Part shown: piece by piece, positions 16,743-25,112 of the stretch
How positions within the stretch are numbered: position 1 is the first letter of the stretch
Layout of the letters: each line of letters opens with the position of its first letter
NCBI GenBank assembly: GCA_019359015.1
Contig: JAHHID010000028.1
Coordinates: 1 to 64,000 of the forward strand
DNA: 64,000 nucleotides
Direction of reading: 5' to 3'
Source of the DNA: Spirirestis rafaelensis WJT71-NPBG6
GTDB lineage: Bacteria > Cyanobacteriota > Cyanobacteriia > Cyanobacteriales > Nostocaceae
The notes under the pieces: model-generated
Database searches by the model: none
What the model saw: the letters and a program-made list of their open reading frames with translations, nothing else
Told to the model about the DNA's origin: nothing
Made by a program: the position numbers and the translations under genes

Positions 16743-16915
16743 GAATTTCAAGTATTACCCAAGTGCTGGATTGTTGAGCGGACTTTTGCCTGGTGGAATC
16801 AATACCGTCGCTTTAGCAATAATTTTGAACTTCTTCCTACCAATGCACGAGCGAGTCTATGATCTACATATTCATGATTCGTTTAATATTTAAATGTCAA
16901 CAATTGATTGACTGA
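16743..16915 (+). pseudogene. IS5-type transposase C-terminal relic, frameshifted
   Basis: One frame reads PEFQVLPKCWIVERTFAWWN then QYRRFSNNFELLPTNARASL and meets TGA at 16860. The continuation MIYIFMIRLIFKC is in another frame from 16859. Together they match the C-terminus of IS5/IS1031-group DDE transposases, including the catalytic Glu in WIVERTFAW. The rest of the element is absent, so it is dead. Confidence 0.75.
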
Positions 16916-17741
16916 CTAATTAATTTTTCTTACTTAATTCATTGGGTAATGCTTTATTAGCTTGTACTTGCAAAAATTTATTTTTTGACTCATCCAATAC
17001 TGTTTGTTTTACTGAAAAGTAACCCAAACTATAAATTTCTTAGTTTACAGTGATGGACTTCCTGCTTGGCAAACTCTATGGCGTGGATGGTGTCGATTGA
17101 TGGATATGTGCTGGGCTGCTGATTTTGCAACCCAATCGATAAAAATATGTTGGTAATGACAAGCCCTTAAAAGAGTGCGATTGAAGCAATAAACTTTTAT
17201 ACCTCGCTGCAAGCTGTCTCGGTATAATTATGGTTTTTACTAAGCTTTAAACCCAGAACTAAAGTTTTTATTTATACTTTTTCTATCCTTCTGCCCTCTG
17301 CCCTCTGCCTTTCTTTGTAATCACTTCAACATAAGCATTTGCTGCAAATTAGTACCCATTTATAACAAATGCTTAATTTGCTAGATAAAATTTTAAGCAT
17401 TAATTATGAATGAGACAGCAATTGCAGCAAATGAGTACCCATTTATAAATAATGCTTAATTTGTTAGATAAAATTTTAAGCATTAATTATAAATGAGACA
17501 GCAATTGCTATAAATGAGTACGCAATTGCAGCAAATGAGTATCCATTTGTTATTAATGCTTAAGCTGTTGTTGCTAACAGACAAACATTCGTAACGTCCG
17601 CGTCTGTCTTTGTAACGAGTGGACAAGCTGTTGTGACTACTGCAACTTCATTTGGTAACGTCGCTGCTGCAAAAGTACTTAAATTATTCTTGTGAAGAGG
17701 ATTTTTTTTAAGCTTCGCAGCGCACGAGTAGCAAAATTATA
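16916..17741. other. AT-rich intergenic DNA with tandem hairpin repeats
   Basis: No credible gene. About 17286-17312 is a CTGCCCT short tandem repeat and 17341-17563 an 83-bp tandem repeat (listed separately). The remainder is noncoding and lies 3' of the NACHT-HEAT gene. Confidence 0.5.
17341..17563. repeat. 83-bp tandem repeat containing a perfect hairpin
   Basis: Two full units and one partial one. GTACCC occurs at 17352 and 17435, and a diverged GTATCC at 17539. Each full unit contains AATGCTTAA..TTAAGCATT, a 9-bp inverted repeat (17368-17376/17393-17401 and 17451-17459/17476-17484). The third unit keeps only the left arm (17555-17563). Confidence 0.75.
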
Positions 17742-20222
17742 CTAATGCCAAGCTTGATAGAATTTGGGGTAAGGCATATTCTGAGCGCATTTCCAGGCTA
17801 AATCGTAGTATTGACCATCCAATAGCCAATAACTACTTAAAGCTTTGACTACCTTAGAGCGATACTGATTATTTTGTAGAATTTGCCCTAAGCTATAGGG
17901 TATCAGCCTACGGGTGTCGTCATCCAGATTATTTGATTGCAGCAGTTGCACCAAGGCAGCGATCGCATTTTTATTGCCTGTGCCGATTTTCCCTAAGCTT
18001 GATGCTACCTTCCCACGGGTGTAGTTATCCAGATTATTTGATTGCAGCAGTTGCACCAAAGCAGCGATCGCAATTTTATTGCCTGTGCCGATTTTCCCTA
18101 AGCTATATGCTACCTGCCTACGGGTGGAGCCAGACAGATTATTTGATTGCAGCAGTTGCACCAAAGCAGCGATCGCTTTTTCATTGCCAGTGCCGATTTC
18201 CCCTAAGCTTCTTGCTACCTGCCAAGGGATGTAGTAATCCAGATTATTTGATTGCAGCAGTTGCACCAAAGCAGCGATCGCTTTTTCATTACCTGTGCCG
18301 ATTTTCCCTAAGCTTGATGCTACCTGCCAACGGGTGTTGTCATCCAGATTATTTGATTGCAGCAGTTGCACCAAAGCAGCGATCACTTTTTCATTGCCAA
18401 TGCCGATTTTCCCTAAGCTTTCTGCTACCTGCCTACGGGTGTAGTCATCCAGATTATTTGATTGCAGCAGTTGCACCAAAGCAGCGATCGCTTTTGTCCG
18501 GTCTGTTTGTTGCAGTGCTAAATTGGCTTCCTCGGCAATAGGATAGTTAAATCGTAAATATACTTTTTTATTAAAAAAAATAATTTTTAAATAACCAATT
18601 GCCCACTTGACAATTTGTTCTACTATTTCATTGGCTCTAGAATAATCTCTAAACTCAGCAATACCTGCGGCAGCTAAAAAGTAAGCTTGATATTGATAAA
18701 AACCTTTGTCTTTAAGAAGTATTATCAATTTCCCACATCCATCTTCAAAGTTGACCAAGGCTTCAATAAACTCTTGCTTTTGCTGTTTGAGGTTTTCTTC
18801 TTCTCGCCCTAACCAAAGTAATATTGTTTGTTTCCATTGCGGTTCAAAGATCCGATAAGTTCCTTGACTAGGATTTTTGGGAACGTGGTTGAGAAAGAAA
18901 TGCCAGTCATCAATTGCTTTAGCAGCAAAGTACTCTTGAAAAGAAGCATGAAAGAAAGCGTAAACAGGTTTTCTATTTGTATCTATTCCTACACAGTTTA
19001 GCCAGCCCCGATTTAGTGCCAATTTCAGCAGCGACTTTTCATCATCAGCATCCCCTAAAAACTGACTAACAAAATCTTGCCGCAAGCGAAAACGGGTTGC
19101 TTCTTTGTCTATTGCTTCTTTAGCTAATTCCCCCAATTTGGTATTGAGTTGCTTACGCTGGTTAGAGTTTGTAGCAAATTCCTCTTTTTTCCACTTGTCG
19201 AAGTCATCCACAAATTGCTTATAGAGTCCCGCTTGCGTCTCTGGTAATTTGCCATCTCCTGATTGCCAATTTAAACATAGCAGCGTCAACCGCAAAGGAT
19301 TTTTTACTAAATCTTGAATCCGTTCTTTACCAGATTCTTTCAACGCAGTGCATAACTGCTCCCCCTTTTCAGCATTAGTAGCGAACCAATTGCCAATAAA
19401 TCTGTCTACCTGTTCTGGATAAGAAAAATCTAAACTGCGATAGGTATCAAAATCATCAAGTGCATTAATGCTGCCATCCCACAGATTAACTCGACAAGTT
19501 AGCACAATTCGCGCTTGAGAAATTAACCCTGCTTCACGGAATTGCCGCGCAATTTCTGTGAGAGGATTACCTGAAGATGCGGACATTTCATCTAACCCAT
19601 CTAGCAGCAGCCACACATTATTTTGATTAAACAGAGCAACAAAATCATCCTTCAGTTGCTTAGTGGCTTCAGCTTTACCTATTTTCTCAGCAACCTGAGT
19701 CAACCAACTCTCCAACAGATAAGATTTTAGTTCCTTGCCTCGCAAATCTGCTAAAGATACCCAAATGACAATCGATTGGTCAATCTCACGAGATACCCAA
19801 TCAGCAATCTGCTGTAACAGTGTTGTCTTTCCTGCACCAGGTTCGCCAATAATCGCAATTCGTTTACCTTTACTTTTAGGGGTATTCTTTTGTTTGAGAA
19901 CTTCTTCCAGAAAAGCATCATGCTCAAATGTTTTGGTGATTTCTGTCTCCTTATACAGTTCTGACCCCTGTTTTGAAGAAATATCGTCTTGAAGCTTGCC
20001 TGACTTCTGTTCTGGAGAAACATTATTTTTAAGCTTGGATGGTTTTTTACGCTCAACTAATCCCAATGGCACGTAAACATCATCAACTTGCAGGGCTACC
20101 CCTTCAGTTGATGTCAGAAGATTTGTAGTCAGCTTTCGCCGTTCTGCCAACAATTCACAGCAGATTTCACGCCAGCGATCGGGAGTTAACTTTGTCCCAT
20201 CCTCCCCTTGGGACGACTGTAG
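17742..20222 (-). CDS. NACHT NTPase with C-terminal HEAT repeats (STAND protein), 3' part of an interrupted ORF
   Basis: From the first available start, TTG at 20153, it is 803 residues; the open frame runs back to a TGA at 20223-20225. Walker A is GEPGAGKT (103-110) and Walker B LLLDGLDE (182-189), followed by NACHT winged-helix-like regions. About 545-765 is six HEAT units of exactly 35 residues (IAALVQLLQSNNL...). An imperfect 13-residue duplication lies at about 40-66. STAND NTPases sense a ligand through the repeats and oligomerise; many act in antiphage defence. The conserved LTPDRWREICCELLAERR segment precedes the TTG in frame, so the native start is probably at 20669 (see finding). 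No SD suits the TTG. Confidence 0.85.
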   Translation of the reverse strand, partial: LQSSQGEDGTKLTPDRWREICCELLAERRKLTTNLLTSTEGVALQVDDVYVPLGLVERKKPSKLKNNVSPEQKSGKLQDDISSKQGSELYKETEITKTFEHDAFLEEVLKQKNTPKSKGKRIAIIGEPGAGKTTLLQQIADWVSREIDQSIVIWVSLADLRGKELKSYLLESWLTQVAEKIGKAEATKQLKDDFVALFNQNNVWLLLDGLDEMSASSGNPLTEIARQFREAGLISQARIVLTCRVNLWDGSINALDDFDTYRSLDFSYPEQVDRFIGNWFATNAEKGEQLCTALKESGKERIQDLVKNPLRLTLLCLNWQSGDGKLPETQAGLYKQFVDDFDKWKKEEFATNSNQRKQLNTKLGELAKEAIDKEATRFRLRQDFVSQFLGDADDEKSLLKLALNRGWLNCVGIDTNRKPVYAFFHASFQEYFAAKAIDDWHFFLNHVPKNPSQGTYRIFEPQWKQTILLWLGREEENLKQQKQEFIEALVNFEDGCGKLIILLKDKGFYQYQAYFLAAAGIAEFRDYSRANEIVEQIVKWAIGYLKIIFFNKKVYLRFNYPIAEEANLALQQTDRTKAIAALVQLLQSNNLDDYTRRQVAESLGKIGIGNEKVIAALVQLLQSNNLDDNTRWQVASSLGKIGTGNEKAIAALVQLLQSNNLDYYIPWQVARSLGEIGTGNEKAIAALVQLLQSNNLSGSTRRQVAYSLGKIGTGNKIAIAALVQLLQSNNLDNYTRGKVASSLGKIGTGNKNAIAALVQLLQSNNLDDDTRRLIPYSLGQILQNNQYRSKVVKALSSYWLLDGQYYDLAWKCAQNMPYPKFYQAWH
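17930..18510 (-). repeat. Six 105-bp in-frame tandem repeats encoding HEAT units
   Basis: Near-identical 105-bp units share AGATTATTTGATTGCAGCAG and GCAGCGATCGC on the plus strand. They differ mainly at codons for the turn/second helix (e.g. DDYTRRQ, DDNTRWQ, DYYIPWQ, SGSTRRQ, DNYTRGK). High nucleotide identity implies recent unit expansion or gene conversion. Confidence 0.9.
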
Positions 20223-20669
20223 TCAGTTGTTATATGTCCCAATATTGATTGATTGACCAGCTATTCCACCTTCCTTTACAGTAAGCTCATCTGCTAACTT
20301 GGCAAAGTTGTTGACAACTGACGGTTGAGACTTAATTTCTGCTGCTAATTTTTGAATTTCTTTAGCAGTCTCAGACTGGTCATTATTAACTGCTGCTTCC
20401 ACATCCACAACAGCTTGAGCAATTTCTGGGTCTTGTGCTGCTGCTGCTTGAAGTTCCAGCACTGCTTGACCATAATCTAATCGCTGCGGTTCATTTGCTT
20501 CTACAGCACTGGTGAGTAATGGCGACTTATTCTTTTGGCGGAGCTTGTCTATTAACTTCCATAAAGCGTCACCAATGTTTTCGCCTGTTTTCTCCAAAGC
20601 TTTGGTCGAGAGTGTAGTAGCGATGGTAGCGATCGCAGTTACAACAGCCGCCAGTGTTACAGGTTCCAT
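20223..20669 (-). CDS. N-terminal effector-associated-like module of the NACHT protein (separated by in-frame TGA)
   Basis: 148 residues: a hydrophobic/helical N-terminus (MEPVTLAAVVTAIATIATTL), a basic IGDALWKLIDKLRQKNKS segment, Ala/Gln-rich helices and a C-terminal GGIAGQSINIGTYNN beta-type tail. The last part resembles the Gly/Asn linkers before NACHT domains in cyanobacterial STAND proteins. Its TGA is in the same frame as the downstream NACHT ORF, with no other start between. It is either the first part of one 975-residue protein broken by a nonsense codon or a separate partner. No SD is visible before the ATG. Confidence 0.75.
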   Translation of the reverse strand: MEPVTLAAVVTAIATIATTLSTKALEKTGENIGDALWKLIDKLRQKNKSPLLTSAVEANEPQRLDYGQAVLELQAAAAQDPEIAQAVVDVEAAVNNDQSETAKEIQKLAAEIKSQPSVVNNFAKLADELTVKEGGIAGQSINIGTYNN

Positions 20670-20871
20670 AAATTCACTGTTAGTTAGTGTATGTGAATAT
20701 TACTTCAATTTTCACACATATCATTTCACAAAGGCTTGAGGTAGCGATTGCCCAAGTCATACTACAACAGAGACAGAAGGATATCTGTATTTTTTATTCT
20801 TTCAGAATTCCAAGGCTGGCAGCCGTGTAAGTGTCAAAATATTAAGTGTAAAGTTTATTCACAAAACCACT

Positions 20872-21156
20872 ATGCCGAAAGCAACTTGGAATGGCGCTGT
20901 TTTAGCCGAAAGCGATAAAACCGTAGTTGTAGAAAACAACCATTACTTTCCAAAAGACGCAATTAACCAGCAATACTTTAAGGAAAGTAACACTCACAGT
21001 ACTTGTCCTTGGAAAGGTGTCGCTAGTTACTACAGCATCGAAGTTGATGGACAAGTCAACAAAGACGCTGCTTGGTACTATCCCACCGCTAAGGATAGAG
21101 CGAAAAACATTGAGGGTTATATCGCTTTCTGGAAAGGGGTAAAAGTCGAAGCTTAA
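20872..21156 (+). CDS. DUF427 family protein
   Basis: 94 residues. The pattern WNGAVLAESDKTVVVENNHYFP, then TCPWKGVASYYSIEVDG and DAAWYYPTAKDRAKNIEGYIAFW, is the DUF427 beta-tent fold. Molecular function unknown. It starts about 200 bp from the divergent NACHT operon and is followed by a long hairpin repeat. Confidence 0.93.
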   Translation: MPKATWNGAVLAESDKTVVVENNHYFPKDAINQQYFKESNTHSTCPWKGVASYYSIEVDGQVNKDAAWYYPTAKDRAKNIEGYIAFWKGVKVEA

Positions 21157-21513
21157 GACCTGCGTTGTAGTCAGTGCTTCAGCGCTGTAGACGCGAAGCG
21201 CTGACTACAACCCTACAACCCTACACCCCTGCACCCCTGCACCCCTCATAGTTATTGTTATTGAACCTGCTATGTTAAATTGAAGGTAGGCAGTACAAAC
21301 GACTAAGAAGCCCAATTAATAAATCAAAAATTCAGCTTCTCGTAAACAACACGCCGCGAAGCGTGCAAGTAAATATTAGTTGTTTGCGTTGTTCCTAATT
21401 TTTAGCACATATCAACAAAACCATCTAAAGCAAGCTATTTGCCTAGTTAATCATTTTGTTTTAAACAAAGCAATAGCTTAATTCAGGGAGCATTTACATA
21501 ATAGGAGGTTAAG
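21157..21513. other. Intergenic with a 17-bp-stem hairpin repeat
   Basis: No gene. GTTGTAGTCAGTGCTTC (21164-21180) pairs with GAAGCGCTGACTACAAC (21195-21211) with one G-T. It is followed by CCCTACA/CCCCTGC short tandem repeats to about 21247. The hairpin may end DUF427 transcription. Confidence 0.6.
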
Positions 21514-21954
21514 ATGAGCCGTCTTCTTTATGAAAGTTCAGTTTCATTTGAAGGGTATCTCATCATCCCCTTTGTTTTTGGCAAAGTGGATAATTACGAG
21601 ATTTATTCTTACAAACTTTTGTCACAAGTTGGGCAGAAAAGCAAATTTCACAAAGCAGAGAATCCAGCCGAAATCTATGGCAATAGCTTGAGTAACATCA
21701 TTGATATTGCCAAAGAGCATATTGAAAAACATTCAGATTTTGTTAGTCATGGCGATAGTTTTAAACGTCGCTACACGTTCCACCAAAATTTGATTATTGT
21801 CTTTCAAGAAGGTGATAAATATTTCTACGATCATTATCCACCCGAATTACTGAATAATATTGCCGCGCCCAAATTATTCAAGTCAGAATATGAATGCTTG
21901 ACCTGGATTAAGCAAGGACTTGATATGCGACATACGCGGCAGAGGGTCAGATAA
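21514..21954 (+). CDS. Hypothetical protein
   Basis: 146 residues, soluble, no signal peptide. An N-terminal beta-rich part (SVSFEGYLIIPFVFGKVDNYEIYSYK) is followed by a helical SNIIDIAKEHIEKH segment and a C-terminal FKSEYECLTWIKQGLD. AGGAGG precedes the ATG by 5 nt, so it is probably translated. The family is not recognised. Repeats surround it on both sides, and there is no obvious operon partner. Confidence 0.6.
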   Translation: MSRLLYESSVSFEGYLIIPFVFGKVDNYEIYSYKLLSQVGQKSKFHKAENPAEIYGNSLSNIIDIAKEHIEKHSDFVSHGDSFKRRYTFHQNLIIVFQEGDKYFYDHYPPELLNNIAAPKLFKSEYECLTWIKQGLDMRHTRQRVR

Positions 21955-22367
21955 GCACTTATCCTTACAGCGTAAGGCTATATATACGAAGTCCACCTTT
22001 ACAGGCTAAAAAAACCTTAATTTTTTGTAGTCCACGTAGGTGGACTTCGTTGTTTAGCCGCACCCTTTTAGGGTAAAGCTGACTAGTGCATTAGACTTCT
22101 TGCAGAAGTAGGGGAAAGGGGAAAGGGTATGAAAAAACATGCATTTATAGAATGAGTCTTGAGGTCTATTCTTGCAAGTCTATTAAATATTGACTATTAA
22201 AAATGTTTTATCAAAGCGATAATGCGTCATATCGCAAATGGATGACGCGTTATCTGAAATTAAAATATTCTCGCTAGACAACAGTAGCAAGGTAGGTTAC
22301 TTTACATAAATAATCTCTGCTGAAAGATGGAAAAATTAACTTCGTAATTTTGCCTGCATTACTACTT
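21955..22367. other. Intergenic with dispersed repeats
   Basis: No gene. A 12-bp inverted repeat CGAAGTCCACCT (21986-21997)/AGGTGGACTTCG (22037-22048) encloses a loop with T and A runs. A 22-nt repeat lies at 22149-22170. The remainder is AT-rich. Confidence 0.6.
22149..22170 (+). repeat. 22-nt dispersed repeat, copy 1
   Basis: AGAATGAGTCTTGAGGTCTA plus TT, identical to 48804-48825 on the same strand. Both lie in intergenic DNA. Confidence 0.7.
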
Positions 22368-24173
22368 TCATCTACAGTGATAAAGTTTGTATTCATATCC
22401 GTTTACAGCTGGCAAAGATTGCATATCAGTAGCACATTTTTTCACTTCTTCTGGTTGAGGTGCATAAAAGTTTACTAACCATAAATCGAGAGGTCGTGGT
22501 AGTTCTTTTAAAGTCTTTTGCAAAGCATCAGAAGAAGTATTGGGATTTTGGTCTTGATGCGCGAGGAGGAATAACGGAGTGGGGGAAGATGGGGAAGTTA
22601 AATTTTGAATTTTAAATTCCCTAGCTACCCCCATCATTTCCCCAATATGTACATGAGTTCTTTGAGTAGTTGCAATCAACACTGGCACCTGAGATGTTTT
22701 TTGAATTAGTTGGACAAACAGTTCAGGACGGTAGTATTTTTGATAACCTAGATTGCTCAAAACTGTCACAGCGCTGAAAAATCCCATTAGCAAAATTATG
22801 CCTACAGCCTTTTTTCCAGAACTTCTTGGGCGTCCAACTAGAGGATGCCACGAAACTGCGAAACTTGCACCTAGTAAAACTATGACAGCAGGAAAGTAAA
22901 CAAAGTTATAGCGGGCGCCGCGTGTTAAGTCAATACCGAGAAAATAGGTGAAGATAAAAAATAAAGCGATCGCACTTACAACCAGAACAACAAACACCTG
23001 AGTCATCAAACGAGTTTCTGGTTGCTTTAGCTGAACCTTCAAACCACGAAACAAAATTGGTAATAGCCAAATAAAATAAATCAGCATCACTAGCCCAGAA
23101 ACAAGCACAATCCATAATTGTGGTGATTCAACTGGTAGCAAAAACTGCATTGTCACCCAAGCAGCAAAAGCTTGAAAAAGTGGGCTGACCCAAGCAAATC
23201 CCACACGCGGAGTTTGAATCCAATCAGTTAATTTATCACCATAGCTATTCTGTAAAAATACTGGCAACCAAACTACACCCGCGACAAAAGTGCCAGCAGC
23301 AACAGCATAGATGCGCCACCAGGGGGAGTGGAGGAGTGGGGGAGAGGGGGGGATGGGGAGTGGGGGAGAGGGGGGGAAAGAATTATTCTCATTGTCTCCT
23401 TGTCCCCCTTGTCCCCTTGTCCCCCTTGTCCCCTTGTCCCCTTGTCCCTTGCCCCCCTTGCTCCACTGTTGCCAAGCCAGAAAAATCAAAACTACGGCTT
23501 CAGTGCAGAGGGTAAGGCTGAAGAAGTAATGAGTCGCAATACCCAAAGCGTTAACTACCACCCAGGAAAGTGCTATTGAGATCGGTAGTTGGGTGCGGTT
23601 TTGGATATGACGTGTGGCAATTACCAAACAGGCTAAGGAAGCAATTACCCACAAGATTGCTAAAGTGTAGTGACGCGCTTCTTGTGCTAGAAAAATGCCG
23701 TAGGGTGATACTGCCATTATCGCTGCTGCTATATGAGCAACCAAGCGGGAGCGAAAAGTCAACCAACTTAAGGCATAGATAGCTGGGATGGATAATGCAC
23801 CGAAAACAGCCGAAAGCGATCGCGCTCCCCACAACGACACTAAACCATTTTGTGTAGGAAATAACCGCATCCACCAGTGAGCTAGCACAAAGTAAAGTGG
23901 TGGGTGGTTACTTTCAGTGCTTAAGTGTGCCCATACGTCGTTCATGCTAGCACCCGCTTGTGGTTGTAGTGGTTGCAACAGGACATCAGGAGCGATCGCT
24001 TGATCTAAAGGTACTGGCAAAAAACTATTCCCTAAGCTAAACACCAGGGTAGAAAATTCATCAGTCCAAGGAGGCTTTGCAGTTAAATTGGTTAGGCGTA
24101 AGGCAATACCGATGATTAACCACATCAAAAGCAGCAAGGGGTGAAACCAGCGTTTATAAAGGGAAAATTTCAT
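22368..24173 (-). CDS. GT39/ArnT-like membrane glycosyltransferase
   Basis: 601 residues, about ten membrane segments, with an N-terminal first loop bearing PPWTDEF. This matches the acidic motif of lipid-phosphate-sugar-dependent (PMT/ArnT-type, GT-C) transferases. ESNHPPLYFVLAHWW is also typical. It probably transfers sugars to envelope glycolipids or glycans outside the membrane. Residues about 235-286 are a Gly/Lys then Pro/Ser low-complexity insert encoded by heptamer repeats at 23318-23470, in a loop between membrane spans. A GtrA relic lies upstream. Confidence 0.82.
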   Translation of the reverse strand: MKFSLYKRWFHPLLLLMWLIIGIALRLTNLTAKPPWTDEFSTLVFSLGNSFLPVPLDQAIAPDVLLQPLQPQAGASMNDVWAHLSTESNHPPLYFVLAHWWMRLFPTQNGLVSLWGARSLSAVFGALSIPAIYALSWLTFRSRLVAHIAAAIMAVSPYGIFLAQEARHYTLAILWVIASLACLVIATRHIQNRTQLPISIALSWVVVNALGIATHYFFSLTLCTEAVVLIFLAWQQWSKGGKGQGDKGTRGTRGQGGQGDNENNSFPPSPPLPIPPSPPLLHSPWWRIYAVAAGTFVAGVVWLPVFLQNSYGDKLTDWIQTPRVGFAWVSPLFQAFAAWVTMQFLLPVESPQLWIVLVSGLVMLIYFIWLLPILFRGLKVQLKQPETRLMTQVFVVLVVSAIALFFIFTYFLGIDLTRGARYNFVYFPAVIVLLGASFAVSWHPLVGRPRSSGKKAVGIILLMGFFSAVTVLSNLGYQKYYRPELFVQLIQKTSQVPVLIATTQRTHVHIGEMMGVAREFKIQNLTSPSSPTPLFLLAHQDQNPNTSSDALQKTLKELPRPLDLWLVNFYAPQPEEVKKCATDMQSLPAVNGYEYKLYHCR

Positions 24174-24345
24174 TTTGGTGGTAGCAAACAGTCAATTTGT
24201 AGATATAGACTTCCGGTTTGAGATTTGTGTTCAATCTAAAATCCCAAGTTTATATCTAACAACGAATTGCTTCAAATGTATAATCTAATAACAGAGGATT
24301 CCCCATCCCCTTGCTATTTATCCCAGTACCCAGTTCCCATTGGCG

Positions 24346-24477
24346 TTATTTTACTTGCGTCAAGCCCCAGGTAAATTCTAAGTTAACCCAGAAGTTCCAG
24401 ACAGTTGTAAAAGCGATCGCAATCAGGTTGGCGATGTAACGGTTATGCATGAGGAAATTGAACATCAAATTCACACC
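24346..24477 (-). pseudogene. GtrA-like membrane protein, C-terminal relic
   Basis: A minus-strand frame reads MFNFLMHNRYIANLIAIAFT then TVWNFWVNLEFTWGLTQVK and stops. This is the last transmembrane segment and tail of GtrA-family flippase-like proteins. A TGA sits just upstream in frame (24478-24480), so only about 43 residues remain. GtrA proteins often accompany membrane glycosyltransferases like the one downstream. Confidence 0.65.
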
Positions 24478-24686
24478 TCAACACCTTCAACAGCAATTCT
24501 GCAAGACAAATAATGTTGAACTTTAAAACCTGCTTCAACTAAATCGGCTCATAAGCTCTACCAAGTATACCAGGTAGGATAATTAATGCTAACAACTGAG
24601 CATCACAAAACAAGAAACGCCTTATAAAACTCTAGCTACTTATACCCATGCTTACCAAATGAAGGCTAGCTACTGCCAAATATGCT

Positions 24687-24908
24687 TTATTTTAGAGGTA
24701 TTTGATCGTGTTTTTCACCCAAGCGATGAAGCGTTTCAGCCTCACGAGGAAATAATTTTCTTCCAACCTCTAAAAAAGCCCATTGTTCGAGTTGCAGTTG
24801 AAGGCTTTTAACTACACATAAAGAGTTTAAAGGCTCTAAATAGTCTGCCTTATAAGTCTCGCCAAATCCACCATTAGCCAAATACTCAATAATTTTGTAA
24901 CGTCTGCG
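24687..24908 (-). pseudogene. Ser/Thr protein kinase N-lobe relic
   Basis: In frame: YKIIEYLANGGFGETYKAD, a glycine-rich loop, then VVKSLQ with the ATP-anchoring Lys, then KLFPREAETLHRLGEKHDQI and a stop. This is the first about 70 residues of a cyanobacterial Pkn2-type kinase domain. The frame is closed upstream (TGA, 24909-24911), and the catalytic loop is missing. Confidence 0.75.
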
Positions 24909-25112
24909 TCAAATAGTTATAAGCATCAGATTTAAGTATTAAAAGAAAGAGATTAAATACAGTTGTATATTATTAATGAAAATTTTATTAATCAAACCGA
25001 AAAATATCTTAACTAGGTTTTAACTAAGGTGAGGCGAAAATGCCCGTAGTTAGAGGTCGGCGAGTGTCAATGCCTGCCACAATAAAAGATGTGCTGTGTT
25101 TATTAAATTACT

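Larger units (their letters stand above)
24174..25112. other. Intergenic with two gene relics
   Basis: Apart from the GtrA-like and kinase relics listed separately, nothing recognisable. The 5' flank of cofH (25021-25112) has a GAGGCGAAAATG that opens no long frame. Confidence 0.5.

Noticed and set aside
17341-17563. Possible CRISPR-like array
   Set aside because: The units are 83 bp, adjacent with no unique spacers, and only two and a half copies; no cas genes.
17933-18541. Long plus-strand ORF (202 codons) with repeated cysteine-rich motifs
   Set aside because: It is exactly antisense to the six 105-bp HEAT units; its internal repetition follows from the repeats in the NACHT gene.
23311-23579. 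Two overlapping plus-strand ORFs rich in Pro/Ser/Gly
   Set aside because: They arise from the G/C-biased tandem repeat inside the glycosyltransferase gene and have no independent start signal.
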